NCBI RefSeq assembly: GCF_025452195.1
Contig: NZ_CP104973.1
Span: 3,331,001-3,395,000 of the forward strand
Length of the DNA: 64,000 bases
Reading direction: 5' to 3'
Source of the DNA: Phyllobacterium zundukense
GTDB taxonomy: Bacteria; Pseudomonadota; Alphaproteobacteria; Rhizobiales; Rhizobiaceae
Below the pieces are notes generated by a model that was not told the DNA's origin, searched no databases, and worked only from the letters and a program-made list of their open reading frames with translations. Made by a program: the position numbers and the translations under genes. Shown here one piece after another: positions 20,333-28,989 of the stretch. The stretch's first letter is position 1; each line of letters starts with the position of its first letter.

Positions 20333-21501
20333 TTATCTCGGCTTCTTGCCGAAAACCTTGATGTACTCGGCTTCGCCGCCCTTGGCCAAGGCTTTGGCTT
20401 GCTTGACCCAGTCGTCACGTTCGATACGGCCGCCGAATTTCATATAGCTGTCGACCCAGTCGCGCTCGGCCTTCTTCCACGCCGCAACCTGTGCAAAGGT
20501 GTAGATGCCAAGCTCGTGCAAGAGGATTTCTAACCTTGGGCCGACGCCGGAGATCATCTTGAGGTCATCGACAAGCGCCGGCTTTTCGATACCCGCGGGG
20601 CGATCTTTGTCCTCCAGCGAAACCAGATTCACCGGAGCCTTGATCGTCTGCACTGAAGGTTTCTCGCCCGGCGAACCCTCCGCCAGGGGGGATTCTTGAT
20701 TGACCGCGCGGCAGGTGCCGCAGCAGCTGCTGGTTTCGAAGTCACCTCTTCAGCCACTTTGGTCGTCTTCACCTTGGAAGGTGATTTGATCGCGGCATTG
20801 GTAGCTTCATCATGCGTAACAGGTTTAGCGGCATTCGAGGGCGGAACAGTTGCCTTGTCCGAATTGGCAGCTTTCGCGCGCTTGGGTTTTTCATCGCCAT
20901 TCAGTGAAGTCAGACCCGTCTGCGGTGCAGAGAAAATACGCTTGATCTGCGGGCCAACCGGAATGGAATCGCCCTTCCCGGCATCGAATGCATCGATGAT
21001 TTCCTCGAGCCGTTCGGGTGTCAAATCCTCGTAAGTATCCTTGAACACCATGATCATCGGCGCGTTGACGCAGGCGCCGAGGCATTCGACTTCTTCCCAG
21101 GACAGAGTGCCGGACTCGTTCAGCTGAAATTGTTCATGATGGATCTTGTGCTGGCAGACCTTCTTCAGATCTTCCGAGCCACGCAGCATGCAGGGCGTCG
21201 TGCCGCATACCTGGATATGGGCGCGGGTACCGACCGGCTTCAGCTGAAACTGCGTATAAAAAGTCGCGACTTCAAGCACCCGGATCAGGGGCATATCGAG
21301 CATGGTCGCGACATGTTCAATTGCTGCCTTGGTAACCCAACCATCCTGCTCCTGTGCGCGCATCAACAGTGGAATAACCGCGGACTGTTCACGGCCCTTT
21401 GGATATTTCTTGATTGCAAGCTTTGCCCAAGCGCTGTTTTCGCGATTAAACGCGAATGCAGCTGGCTGAATGTTATCTTCTGCGAGACGGCGGACGGACA
21501 T
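20333..21501 (-). pseudogene. nuoE: NADH-quinone oxidoreductase subunit E with C-terminal HHH domain, apparent frameshift
   Basis: Thioredoxin-like [2Fe-2S] subunit (cluster N1a). Ligands C99, C104, C140 and C144 are intact, within the first 150 residues. A Lys/Ala/Pro-rich linker follows. Just after KPAAAAAPAARSIKNPP the frame breaks at a run of six C (minus strand; 20686-20691) and stops at 20629. The next frame continues without a stop as LAEGSPGEKPSVQTIK, then a helix-hairpin-helix module (MISGVGPRLEILLHELGIYT, FGGRIERDDW), ending at 20333. Adding one C gives a 389-aa fusion of the sort seen in other rhizobia. The catalytic part would survive even if the shift were real. A separate gene starting at the GTG at 20653 is less likely. 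Confidence 0.86.
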
Positions 21502-22691
21502 TAACGATCAACCTCACCAAATACGATATCGAGCGAGCCGAGGACTGCAGAGACATCGGCAAGCATGTGGCCACGGCACATGAAATCCATGGCCTGAAGA
21601 TGGGCAAAGCCCGGAGCGCGCAACTTAACCCGGTAGGGTTTGTTGGAACCATCCGAAACGAGGAACACGCCGAACTCGCCCTTAGGCGCTTCGACGGCGG
21701 CATACACTTCGCCCGCTGGCACGCGATAGCCTTCTGTGTAGAGCTTGAAGTGATGGATCAAAGATTCCATCGAACGCTTCATCTCGCCGCGTTTTGGCGG
21801 CACGATCTTGGCGGAGGTGTTCGAAACGGGTCCTATACGCTCTTTCCCCAGCAATTGCTCCACACATTGGCGCATGATGCGAACGGATTGGCGCATTTCT
21901 TCCATACGGATCAGATAGCGATCATAACAATCGCCATTCTTGCCGATCGGAATGTCGAATTCCATTTCTGAGTAGCACTCATAGGGCTGCGACTTGCGCA
22001 AGTCCCATGCGGCACCGGAACCACGAACCATGACGCCGGAGAAGCCCCAAGCCCACGCATCTTCCAGCTTCACGACGCCGATATCGACGTTACGCTGTTT
22101 GAAAATGCGGTTCGGCGTAATCAAGTCATCGAGATTTTTGACCGTCTGCAGGAATGGATCGCACCATTTGCCGATATCCTCGATCAGTTGGTCCGGCAGA
22201 TCCTGATGGACGCCGCCCGGACGAAAGTATGCGGCGTGCATACGAGCGCCGCAAGCGCGCTCATAGAACACCATCAACTTCTCGCGCTCTTCGAAACCCC
22301 AGAGCGGTGGCGTCAGCGCACCAACGTCCATGGCCTGCGTGGTCACGTTCAAGAGATGCGACAAGATACGGCCGATTTCCGAAAACAAGACACGGATTAG
22401 CTGTCCGCGCTTCGGCACTTCTATCTCAAGCAGTCGTTCGATCGCCAGTGCATAAGCGTGCTCCTGGTTCATCGGCGCGACATAATCGAGGCGGTCGAGA
22501 TAGGGCACAGCCTGCAAGTAGGTCTTGGCTTCCATCAACTTCTCTGTGCCGCGGTGCAAGAGGCCGATATGCGGATCGACACGCTCGACAACTTCGCCAT
22601 CAAGCTCGAGCACAAGACGCAAAACGCCATGCGCCGCGGGATGCTGCGGGCCGAAATTGATATTGAAGTTGCGGACGCTATGTTCAGTCAT
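21501..22691 (-). CDS. nuoD: NADH-quinone oxidoreductase subunit D
   Basis: 49-kDa-type subunit that forms the quinone site with NuoB; 396 aa, starting with the highly conserved [20 protein letters not shown]. The quinone-contacting His/Gly loop (GPQHPAAHG) and the C-terminal FGEVDR are complete. NuoC is a separate gene, as in most alphaproteobacteria, not fused as in E. coli. The stop overlaps the nuoE start by one base; the gap from nuoC is 43 bases. Confidence 0.97.
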   Translation of the reverse strand: MTEHSVRNFNINFGPQHPAAHGVLRLVLELDGEVVERVDPHIGLLHRGTEKLMEAKTYLQAVPYLDRLDYVAPMNQEHAYALAIERLLEIEVPKRGQLIRVLFSEIGRILSHLLNVTTQAMDVGALTPPLWGFEEREKLMVFYERACGARMHAAYFRPGGVHQDLPDQLIEDIGKWCDPFLQTVKNLDDLITPNRIFKQRNVDIGVVKLEDAWAWGFSGVMVRGSGAAWDLRKSQPYECYSEMEFDIPIGKNGDCYDRYLIRMEEMRQSVRIMRQCVEQLLGKERIGPVSNTSAKIVPPKRGEMKRSMESLIHHFKLYTEGYRVPAGEVYAAVEAPKGEFGVFLVSDGSNKPYRVKLRAPGFAHLQAMDFMCRGHMLADVSAVLGSLDIVFGEVDR

Positions 22692-22734
22692 TGTTCGCTT
22701 CCTGGCGTGATGCCGATAGGGACATCATCAACGC

Positions 22735-23343
22735 TCAATTCACCTTTGCCTTTTCATCACCCGGTAGCACATAGTCGGTGCCCTCCCAGGGGGACTGGAA
22801 GTCAAAATTGCGGAACTCCTGCCTCAGTTCGACCGGTTCATAGACAACGCGTTTGACCTCGTCGTCATACCGAACCTCAACGAAGCCGGTAAGCGGAAAG
22901 TCTTTACGCAACGGATGACCCTCAAATCCATAATCTGTGAGGATACGGCGGAGATCCGGGTGGCCCGAGAATAATACGCCGTAGAGGTCATACGTCTCGC
23001 GCTCGTACCAATCAGCGCCCGGATAAACCGGCGTTGCCGAGGGGATCGGCGTATCCTCATCGGTTGCTGTCTTGACGCGGATACGTAAATTCTGGCGCGG
23101 CGAAAGCAGGTGATAGACGACGTCAAAACGGTTGAGGCGCGAGGGGTAATCGACACCACTTATATCGATCAGCGAAATGAATTGGCATTTCGCATCGTCA
23201 CGCAAGAACGTCAGCGTTTCCAGCAAGGCGTCACCTTCGACCTCGATCGTCAACTCGCCATAGGCAATGGCGACGGATTTCAAGGTCAAATTCGGATTCT
23301 CCTTGAGATACCCGAAGAGCTCGTCCAATGCTTCAACAGACAT
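22735..23343 (-). CDS. nuoC: NADH-quinone oxidoreductase subunit C
   Basis: 30-kDa-type subunit of the peripheral arm; 202 aa. The family signature [20 protein letters not shown], followed by [10 protein letters not shown], is intact, and the C-terminal extension ends in [15 protein letters not shown]. The start at 23343 lies nine bases after the nuoB stop. Confidence 0.97.
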   Translation of the reverse strand: MSVEALDELFGYLKENPNLTLKSVAIAYGELTIEVEGDALLETLTFLRDDAKCQFISLIDISGVDYPSRLNRFDVVYHLLSPRQNLRIRVKTATDEDTPIPSATPVYPGADWYERETYDLYGVLFSGHPDLRRILTDYGFEGHPLRKDFPLTGFVEVRYDDEVKRVVYEPVELRQEFRNFDFQSPWEGTDYVLPGDEKAKVN

Positions 23344-23352
23344 CGCCCTCTC

Positions 23353-23934
23353 CTATCGTTCGATCGTGCCGGTGCGGCGGATTTTCTTCTGCAGCATCAA
23401 GACACCATACAAAAGCGCTTCTGCAGTTGGCGGGCAACCCGGGACATAGATATCGACGGGAACCACCCGGTCGCAGCCCCGGACCACGGAGTAAGAATAG
23501 TGATAGTAACCGCCGCCGTTGGCGCAGGAACCCATAGAGATGACATAGCGCGGCTCGGGCATCTGGTCATAGACCTTGCGCAAAGCTGGCGCCATCTTGT
23601 TGGTCAGCGTGCCGGCAACGATCATCACGTCCGATTGCCGCGGTGAAGCGCGCGGGGCAAAGCCAAAGCGTTCGCCATCATAGCGCGGCATGGAAGTATG
23701 CATCATTTCGACCGCGCAGCATGCGAGGCCGAAAGTCATCCACATCAGCGATCCGGTTCGCGCCCAGGTAACCAGTGCATCAGCCGAGGTGACGAGAAAT
23801 CCCTTGTCGGCGAGCTCATTGTTGATCTCGCCGAAGAAAGCATCGTCGGAACCAACCGGCTTGCCGGTGTTCGGATCAAGAATACCCTTTGGTTGTGGTG
23901 CTACGAGGGTAGTGTTGCTGTCGGTCAATCCCAT
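23353..23934 (-). CDS. nuoB: NADH-quinone oxidoreductase subunit B
   Basis: Holds the terminal [4Fe-4S] cluster N2 that reduces quinone. From the chosen start ([10 protein letters not shown]) it is 193 aa; ligands are C72 and C73 of [13 protein letters not shown]137 of [10 protein letters not shown], and C167 of [12 protein letters not shown]. The adjacent double cysteine is the family hallmark. The ATG at 23934 overlaps the end of nuoA by 10 bases; an upstream in-frame codon would lengthen the overlap without conservation. Confidence 0.97.
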   Translation of the reverse strand: MGLTDSNTTLVAPQPKGILDPNTGKPVGSDDAFFGEINNELADKGFLVTSADALVTWARTGSLMWMTFGLACCAVEMMHTSMPRYDGERFGFAPRASPRQSDVMIVAGTLTNKMAPALRKVYDQMPEPRYVISMGSCANGGGYYHYSYSVVRGCDRVVPVDIYVPGCPPTAEALLYGVLMLQKKIRRTGTIER

Positions 23935-24290
23935 TCCAGCGCTCCCTTTTTCCACTCATAAATAAAGCCGATCGTCAGGACGCCCAAGAAGGCCATCATC
24001 GACCAGAAGCCAAACCAGCCAATCTTGCCGAAAGAGATTGCCCACGGGAAAAGGAAGGCCACTTCCAGGTCGAAGATAATGAACAGGATCGAAACGAGAT
24101 AAAAGCGTACGTCGAACTTCATACGAGCGTCGTCGAAGGCGTTGAAGCCGCACTCATAGGCCGACAATTTCTCAGGGTCCGGTGCACTATATGCGACCAG
24201 AAAAGGCGCAACCAACAGTGCCAGACCGATTACCAGCGCTACCCCGATAAAGATAACGATGGGCAGGTAGGAACTCAACAACTCGTTCAT
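23925..24290 (-). CDS. nuoA: NADH-quinone oxidoreductase subunit A
   Basis: Three-helix membrane subunit at the arm junction; 121 aa. The conserved [20 protein letters not shown] loop between helices 1 and 2, with its cysteine, and the acidic [15 protein letters not shown] of helix 2 are present. First gene of the nuo transcription unit, with about 400 bp of non-coding DNA upstream. Confidence 0.97.
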   Translation of the reverse strand: MNELLSSYLPIVIFIGVALVIGLALLVAPFLVAYSAPDPEKLSAYECGFNAFDDARMKFDVRFYLVSILFIIFDLEVAFLFPWAISFGKIGWFGFWSMMAFLGVLTIGFIYEWKKGALEWD

Positions 24291-24697
24291 GATCCGTCTT
24301 TTTCCGCCTTGTGAACTCAGGCTGACAAGAATGCCATGTTATGCACATGACTGCCACAAATACGCGACAGATCACACCATTCTTGAAGCGGGTGCGACAG
24401 GCCGAGGGTTAGCGCGTTAGCGCCATGCGCGCAAGTGCAACAAAAATCGTGACAACGTCCATATATTGACTTCATGGGCTACCTGATTTGTCTGCAAACT
24501 GCCAAAATATGGCGTTTTTTCCCGTATTACTCTTCAAAATCGCGTCGATTTGCTCTTTAGAACGATATTAATCTGCAGTAGCCATGCGGAGACCTCCGAC
24601 ACGAGCCTCGACTGCGACATTCGGTCCTACAAACGATTTAGGTAGAGAATTGCGTGCCTTTCAGCGCCACTCGTTTTGGCTGAGCAATGCCATCGCA
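24291..24697. other. Non-coding region upstream of nuoA
   Basis: This 407-bp stretch between nuoA and the MFS gene, both minus strand, must hold the nuo promoter and the end of the MFS transcript. No clear intrinsic terminator was found. TTGGCA-like and TTGTCA-like -35 candidates exist on the minus strand around 24430-24520, but none has a convincing -10 partner, so no promoter is called. Confidence 0.5.
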
Positions 24698-25909
24698 TCA
24701 GAGACCAGCGAGCGGCTCGAGGCTGAGCCTTTCCCCTTCGTCGAAGGCGAGCCTGGCTTGCCCCGCCCTGCGGTCCAAAACCCACGAGCCAACAGCAACC
24801 AGAACGGCAATCACGGCGAGCGCCGATCCAACAAAAGGCAGGTTCTGGTAAGACACGCCCCAAGTCAGCGCCGCCCCGCCAATCCATGCGCCGGACGCAT
24901 TGCCAACGTTGAACGCTCCCTGATTGAGTGTTGCCGCCAGATTTGGCGCCTCTTCAGCCGTCTCGACCACCCGCATTTGCAGCGGCGGAACGATGACAAA
25001 GGTCAAGACACCCCAAACGAATACAACAACGATTGCTGCAACGGCATTCCCGCTGACTTCGGCAAAAATTGCGTGGATGAACATGAGCGCGACGAGCGTG
25101 CCGATTACAGTCGGCATAAGTTTCCAATCAGCAAGTTTTCCACCGATGATGTTGCCAACCGTCATACCTGCGCCAAAGAGCAAGAGCACCCACGTGACCG
25201 CCGATGTCGAAATGCCTGAGACGTCAGTCAGGATCGGCTTTATATAGGTGAACACGGCAAAGAGGCCGGCGGATGCCAATGCCGAGATAAGCATGGCCAG
25301 CCAGACCTGCAATTTCCCAAGCACCCTGATTTCACTTATGAAGCCCCCGCCCTTCTGTTCTTCTCTGGTCGCGGGGACAAGCAAAACGATAGCTATTACA
25401 GCGGCAATACCAATCGCAACTACCGCGTAGAACGTTGCGCGCCAACCGTAGATCTCCCCAAGCGCAGTTCCTGCTGGCACGCCGAGGATGTTGGCCAGAG
25501 TCAAGCCTGCAAACATCAATGCAATAGCGCTGGCCCGCTTATGGCGGGGAACAAGATTTGCAGCCACCACCGAACCAATTCCGAAGAACGCACCATGGCC
25601 AAACGCGGTCACCACTCGTGCAACCATGAGCATCCAGTAATTGGGCGCAATCGCGCAGAAGAGATTGCCGACGACAAACAGCATCGCCAACCCGATCAGC
25701 ACTGATTTACGCGGCAACGATGCCGTGGCGATCGCGATGATCGGGGCTCCGATGACAACGCCGAGCGCATATCCGGTAACCAGGAGGCCCGCACCTGGAA
25801 TGGACACGCCGAGATCGGCCGCTACTTCCGGTAGCAAGCCCATGATCACGAACTCGGTTGTACCTATACAGAATGAGGCTATGGCAAGGGCGAGAATCGG
25901 TAGGGGCAT
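24698..25909 (-). CDS. MFS transporter, DHA1 drug/arabinose exporter-like
   Basis: 403 aa from the chosen ATG at 25909 (MPLPILALAIASFCIGTTEF), with 12 predicted transmembrane helices. The N-terminal IASFCIGTTEFVIMGLLPEV and the loop RRKSV-like segment after helix 2 (TASLPRKSV) are typical of the AraJ/YdhP branch of DHA1 exporters. The cytoplasmic loop between helices 6 and 7 is short. A 27-codon upstream extension is open but lacks family resemblance. The substrate cannot be read from the sequence; sugars, chloramphenicol-like drugs and nucleosides are known for relatives. It stands alone, ending about 400 bp before nuoA. Confidence 0.88.
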   Translation of the reverse strand: MPLPILALAIASFCIGTTEFVIMGLLPEVAADLGVSIPGAGLLVTGYALGVVIGAPIIAIATASLPRKSVLIGLAMLFVVGNLFCAIAPNYWMLMVARVVTAFGHGAFFGIGSVVAANLVPRHKRASAIALMFAGLTLANILGVPAGTALGEIYGWRATFYAVVAIGIAAVIAIVLLVPATREEQKGGGFISEIRVLGKLQVWLAMLISALASAGLFAVFTYIKPILTDVSGISTSAVTWVLLLFGAGMTVGNIIGGKLADWKLMPTVIGTLVALMFIHAIFAEVSGNAVAAIVVVFVWGVLTFVIVPPLQMRVVETAEEAPNLAATLNQGAFNVGNASGAWIGGAALTWGVSYQNLPFVGSALAVIAVLVAVGSWVLDRRAGQARLAFDEGERLSLEPLAGL

Positions 25910-26278
25910 GAGGCGACCGCGCGTCTGGAGAAAAAACGATGCTGCATAGAGTTGAAATGTTTCACAAATGATTTTTGTGCAACGCAGCAATGCATTTACG
26001 CGGGTTCTCGCTGATGGGATATGAATGCGTTTTAGTTATGATCTTAGCAAAATCCTCATCCTTCAGATGGACACTCATGTTAATCTAACAGCCAGGTGCT
26101 CCATGACCCGTTACTTGCTGCCATGCCTAGTGTCGTTTTGCCTGACGTATGTGCTGCTCTATCTCGTGAGCACATACGGCAATTCCCTGTCCGGCAAAAA
26201 CGGCAAAAGGTGAACCGTTACGGAAAAGCCGTAGTTCCCTCGAGGAATGGCACCGCAATAGCGCAACAGCGCCGCGAT
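25910..26278. other. Intergenic region with one possible micro-ORF
   Basis: Lies between the MFS gene and the exported-protein gene, both minus strand. It is more A/T-rich than its surroundings. The only possible gene is the 36-codon plus-strand frame listed separately; no terminator was recognised. Confidence 0.4.
26103..26213 (+). CDS. Possible single-span membrane micro-protein
   Basis: A 36-codon frame starting ATG (26103), preceded by AGGTG at good spacing. The product is almost entirely one hydrophobic segment (YLLPCLVSFCLTYVLLYLV) followed by a short basic tail (GKNGKR). The frame is open 26 codons upstream, but that part looks unstructured. No family recognised. It could be chance in A/T-rich spacer DNA. 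Confidence 0.3.
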   Translation: MTRYLLPCLVSFCLTYVLLYLVSTYGNSLSGKNGKR

Positions 26279-26665
26279 CTATGGCTTTGATCCGCAATAT
26301 TCCATGAGTACGCGCTTATCCTGCAACTCTGCGTTCATGATGCCTTCAAAAGCGCGGATGTGCCGATCAACTACTCTCTGCGGCAGTGATGTCTCTTCGA
26401 GCGATTGCCGATAGCTGCTATATACCAGACTCTTCGGAAACAGGTGATCGCCGCACATTTCGTACGAACCACGAGCCAGGGCAGCATAAGCGATGTAGTC
26501 GGCGTTCTTACGAGTGATACCGTCTGCAACCATCTCCCGGATATGGACTTCGAACTTTTCCTTAAACAGGATTTCAGCGTAACTTCCAGCGTGAGCAACG
26601 CCGGAAAGGGCGACGAACGCGCCAAAGCCAAACACCGCATGTCGTACTTTAATAGTTGTTGCCAT
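26279..26665 (-). CDS. Small exported protein of unknown function
   Basis: 128 aa from ATG 26665, which has GGGAGCG just upstream. Residues 1-25 form a clear Sec signal peptide (basic KVRH, a hydrophobic core, cleavage near VAHA-GS). The mature part of about 103 residues is mostly helical and contains two cysteines (YEMCGDHLFP and MEYCGSKP) that could form a disulfide. I recognise no family. It is monocistronic and faces the AHSA1 gene across a gap of about 160 bp. Confidence 0.65.
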   Translation of the reverse strand: MATTIKVRHAVFGFGAFVALSGVAHAGSYAEILFKEKFEVHIREMVADGITRKNADYIAYAALARGSYEMCGDHLFPKSLVYSSYRQSLEETSLPQRVVDRHIRAFEGIMNAELQDKRVLMEYCGSKP

Positions 26666-26823
26666 TGATCGCTCCCTTCCGGTCAGGCCGAGCTTGCAAG
26701 TGCTTCTGCCGCATATAATATCACTGCATGGCAATTACATGGAAAAAACCATCATCGGCGGAGAGACTGCCAGAATGATCGGAGCTTCTTTGACCATTCT
26801 CCATCTGACCGGACTTGTAGCCC

Positions 26824-27261
26824 TCATGCCTCGGGAGATGTATCCGGGCCTGGGTCGCCGCCAGCCGCTGCTACGGCCAGTCTGCGCAAATAATGGTTCC
26901 AGCCCTTTTCGTGGCTGGCACGTTCCTTCTCGTCGGGCAGTCCGCCATGGGTGAAGCGCACAAGCGTGCCCCCATCCTTCTCGACGAGGTCGATCTCGAT
27001 CAGGCCCGAACCCGGCGGCACATTCTCGTGGTCCTCCCAGCCGAAGCTATAGGCCAGACGATGAACCGGAATCACTTCCGTGAAGTGGCCCCGGGCAGTG
27101 TGGGTCTCGTTCATGCTGAGGAGATAAATGCCGCCGGGATGAGGCTCGACCGTCGCCCTCGTGCCCATCCAGCGTATAATCTTGTCGGGATCGGTGAGGA
27201 AGGCGAAGACTGTCGCTTGTGGAGCTGCGATTTCAATCTCACTGTGAAACGTCTCGGTCAT
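26824..27261 (-). CDS. SRPBCC/AHSA1 family protein
   Basis: 145 aa from ATG 27261. START-like/Bet v 1 fold of the activator-of-Hsp90 (AHSA1) type: IEIAAPQATVFAFLTDPDKI at the N-terminus, W31 in RWMG, the central GGIYLLSM, and the C-terminal HEKGWNHYLRRL helix. Members bind hydrophobic ligands or act in stress responses; in many bacteria they pair with ArsR regulators, which is not the case here. An open extension upstream is the reverse strand of the cyclase gene and is not coding. Divergent from the adenylate cyclase with 123 bp between the starts. Confidence 0.85.
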   Translation of the reverse strand: MTETFHSEIEIAAPQATVFAFLTDPDKIIRWMGTRATVEPHPGGIYLLSMNETHTARGHFTEVIPVHRLAYSFGWEDHENVPPGSGLIEIDLVEKDGGTLVRFTHGGLPDEKERASHEKGWNHYLRRLAVAAAGGDPGPDTSPEA

Positions 27262-27384
27262 CGGCGATTCCTCCCGCGCGCGGCTCGATATCATTCCGGC
27301 TTTGGCGCAATTTAAGCCAATCGAGGTTTCGCGCAAGAAACAAAAGCTCGTGACAGGTACCTGATATGGCTGCATGATTGCACT

Positions 27385-28455
27385 ATGCAGCTGCCGTCCG
27401 CTCTCTCCTTTCTGGTTGACAAAGCGCTTGACGTGCCAGACGGCGACGTCTTCCTGGCCACGCTCGCAGTGCGACTCATCGCGGACGGTGTGCCGCTGTC
27501 TGGCGGCGCGCTCACCCAAGCCGCGCCGCACCCGGTCATCGAGCGACGCACCTGGCTGTGGCGCGCCGATACAGGAAGAGTGATAGAAGCGCTGGCTTTG
27601 GCCAGACCTGCCGATCTCGAGCACGCCCATGTCGCTCGCAACTGGCTGGCTGGCATCGGCACCGGTACCATACAGGAGGATTTCTCCGGCGGCCCATCTG
27701 ACGGCGCCGTGCTTGGCTGGACTGGTAGCCGGCCGTTCAGCCAATCCGAATCGGAGTTGCTGCATGAGGTAGCGCGGTTTGCCGCTGCACCGCTTGCCTT
27801 GCTGGCCGCACGTTCGACCCTGGCCGCACTGCTGACGACCTATCTCGGCCGGCGCAGCGCGGCGCAGGTGCTGGCCGGCCGTTTGCGGCGCGAGCCTGGT
27901 GAGACCATACGGGCGGCCCTGTTGTATGCCGACCTCCGGGGTTTCACCGAATTGTCGGAGTCGACCGAGCCGCAGGAGGTAATCGCCGCTCTCGACGCCT
28001 GGTTCGACCGCATTGCCGGTGCCGTCCATGCCTTCGGTGGTGAAGTATTAAAATTCATTGGCGACGGCGTGCTGGCGATCTTCCCGATCGGCGAGCGCGA
28101 TGCTGCTGCTGCATGCGATGCGGCATTACGCGCAGTCGCCGCTGCCCGCGCTGGGATGGACCACCTCAATCGCGCTCGCGCTGCGCAAGGCATGCCACCT
28201 TTATCGTTCGGCACGGCACTGCATCTCGGAGAAATGCTTTGGGGCAACATTGGCACTGCCGATCGCCTGGATTTCACAGCAATCGGCCCCGCAGTGAATC
28301 TCGTGAGCCGACTGGAGGGCCTGTGCCGGCCGCTTGGCCGCACGGCATTGCTCTCCGGCACCTTTGCGGCGGAAACGACGCAGTCGCTGATCCCGCTCGG
28401 CGAGCACAGGCTGCGCGGCATCGCTGCCCCGTGCGCGGTGTTTGCGCTGCAATAG
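27385..28455 (+). CDS. Class III adenylate/guanylate cyclase
   Basis: 356 aa, soluble. The C-terminal catalytic domain (about 172-350) has both metal-binding aspartates (D183 in LLYADLRGFTE and D227 in FIGDGVLAIFP), the base-selecting lysine K223 (EVLKFIGDG) that favours ATP, and the transition-state Asn/Arg segment AIGPAVNLVSRLE. The N-terminal 150 residues form a separate domain without transmembrane segments; its WLWR..G.V..A...ARP pattern recalls the sensor halves of other rhizobial cyclases, but I cannot name its ligand. Rhizobia carry many such cyclases. It is divergent from the AHSA1 gene, so the two may share regulation. Confidence 0.9.
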   Translation: MQLPSALSFLVDKALDVPDGDVFLATLAVRLIADGVPLSGGALTQAAPHPVIERRTWLWRADTGRVIEALALARPADLEHAHVARNWLAGIGTGTIQEDFSGGPSDGAVLGWTGSRPFSQSESELLHEVARFAAAPLALLAARSTLAALLTTYLGRRSAAQVLAGRLRREPGETIRAALLYADLRGFTELSESTEPQEVIAALDAWFDRIAGAVHAFGGEVLKFIGDGVLAIFPIGERDAAAACDAALRAVAAARAGMDHLNRARAAQGMPPLSFGTALHLGEMLWGNIGTADRLDFTAIGPAVNLVSRLEGLCRPLGRTALLSGTFAAETTQSLIPLGEHRLRGIAAPCAVFALQ

Positions 28456-28504
28456 TCAGCGGTCCCCAAAGGGAATTATCTGCTTGAAATCACTGAGGGA
28501 AAAG

Positions 28505-28581
28505 TGGCGCGAGTGACGGGGCTCGAACCCGCGACCTCCGGCGTGACAGGCCGGCACTCTAACCAACTGAGCTACACCCGC
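28505..28581 (-). tRNA. tRNA-Asp (GTC)
   Basis: 77-nt cloverleaf with the 3' CCA encoded. The acceptor stem GCGGGTG pairs with CACTCGC (one G-T), the anticodon loop is CTGTCAC with anticodon GTC, the T loop is TTCGAGC, and the discriminator is G73 as expected for Asp. Confidence 0.96.
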
Positions 28582-28771
28582 GCACTTTCGTACCGTACTA
28601 TTTGTACGGCGTGAGCGGTCGTTTAAGGGGTTCGCGGGGGTGTGTCAAGCACAACTGGAGAGGAAAGATGCGATTGTGAAAAACTCATCCGACAAATCAT
28701 AAAAGTGTCGCATCCCCTCTTGCCAATATCGGCGGAAACGCATAAACGCTCCGGAACGCACCCTTTGCGAA

Positions 28772-28847
<76 letters not shown>

Positions 28848-28944
28848 TTCCCTCATCAATATACATTTTGATTTCCGACGCGCAGGCTCGCCACCATAAG
28901 CATGGTGCCGCGTGGGCGCATCATCAGCGCACTGGTACAGATCA

Positions 28945-28976
28945 AAAAGGCCGGGCAATTTCTTGCCCGGCCTTTT
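28945..28976 (-). terminator. Intrinsic terminator downstream of lon (bidirectional)
   Basis: Perfect 14-bp stem AAAAGGCCGGGCAA / TTGCCCGGCCTTTT with a four-base loop, followed by a T tract on the minus strand 14 bases after the lon stop. Symmetric flanks mean it could also stop plus-strand transcription coming from tRNA-Val. Confidence 0.9.
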
Positions 28977-28989
28977 CCTTCAACGCTGT

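Noticed and set aside
20333..20653. HHH tail of NuoE as an independent gene with a GTG start
   Set aside because: The frame is open upstream of the GTG up to the C6 tract, and rhizobial NuoE proteins carry this domain as a fused tail; a frameshift explains it better.
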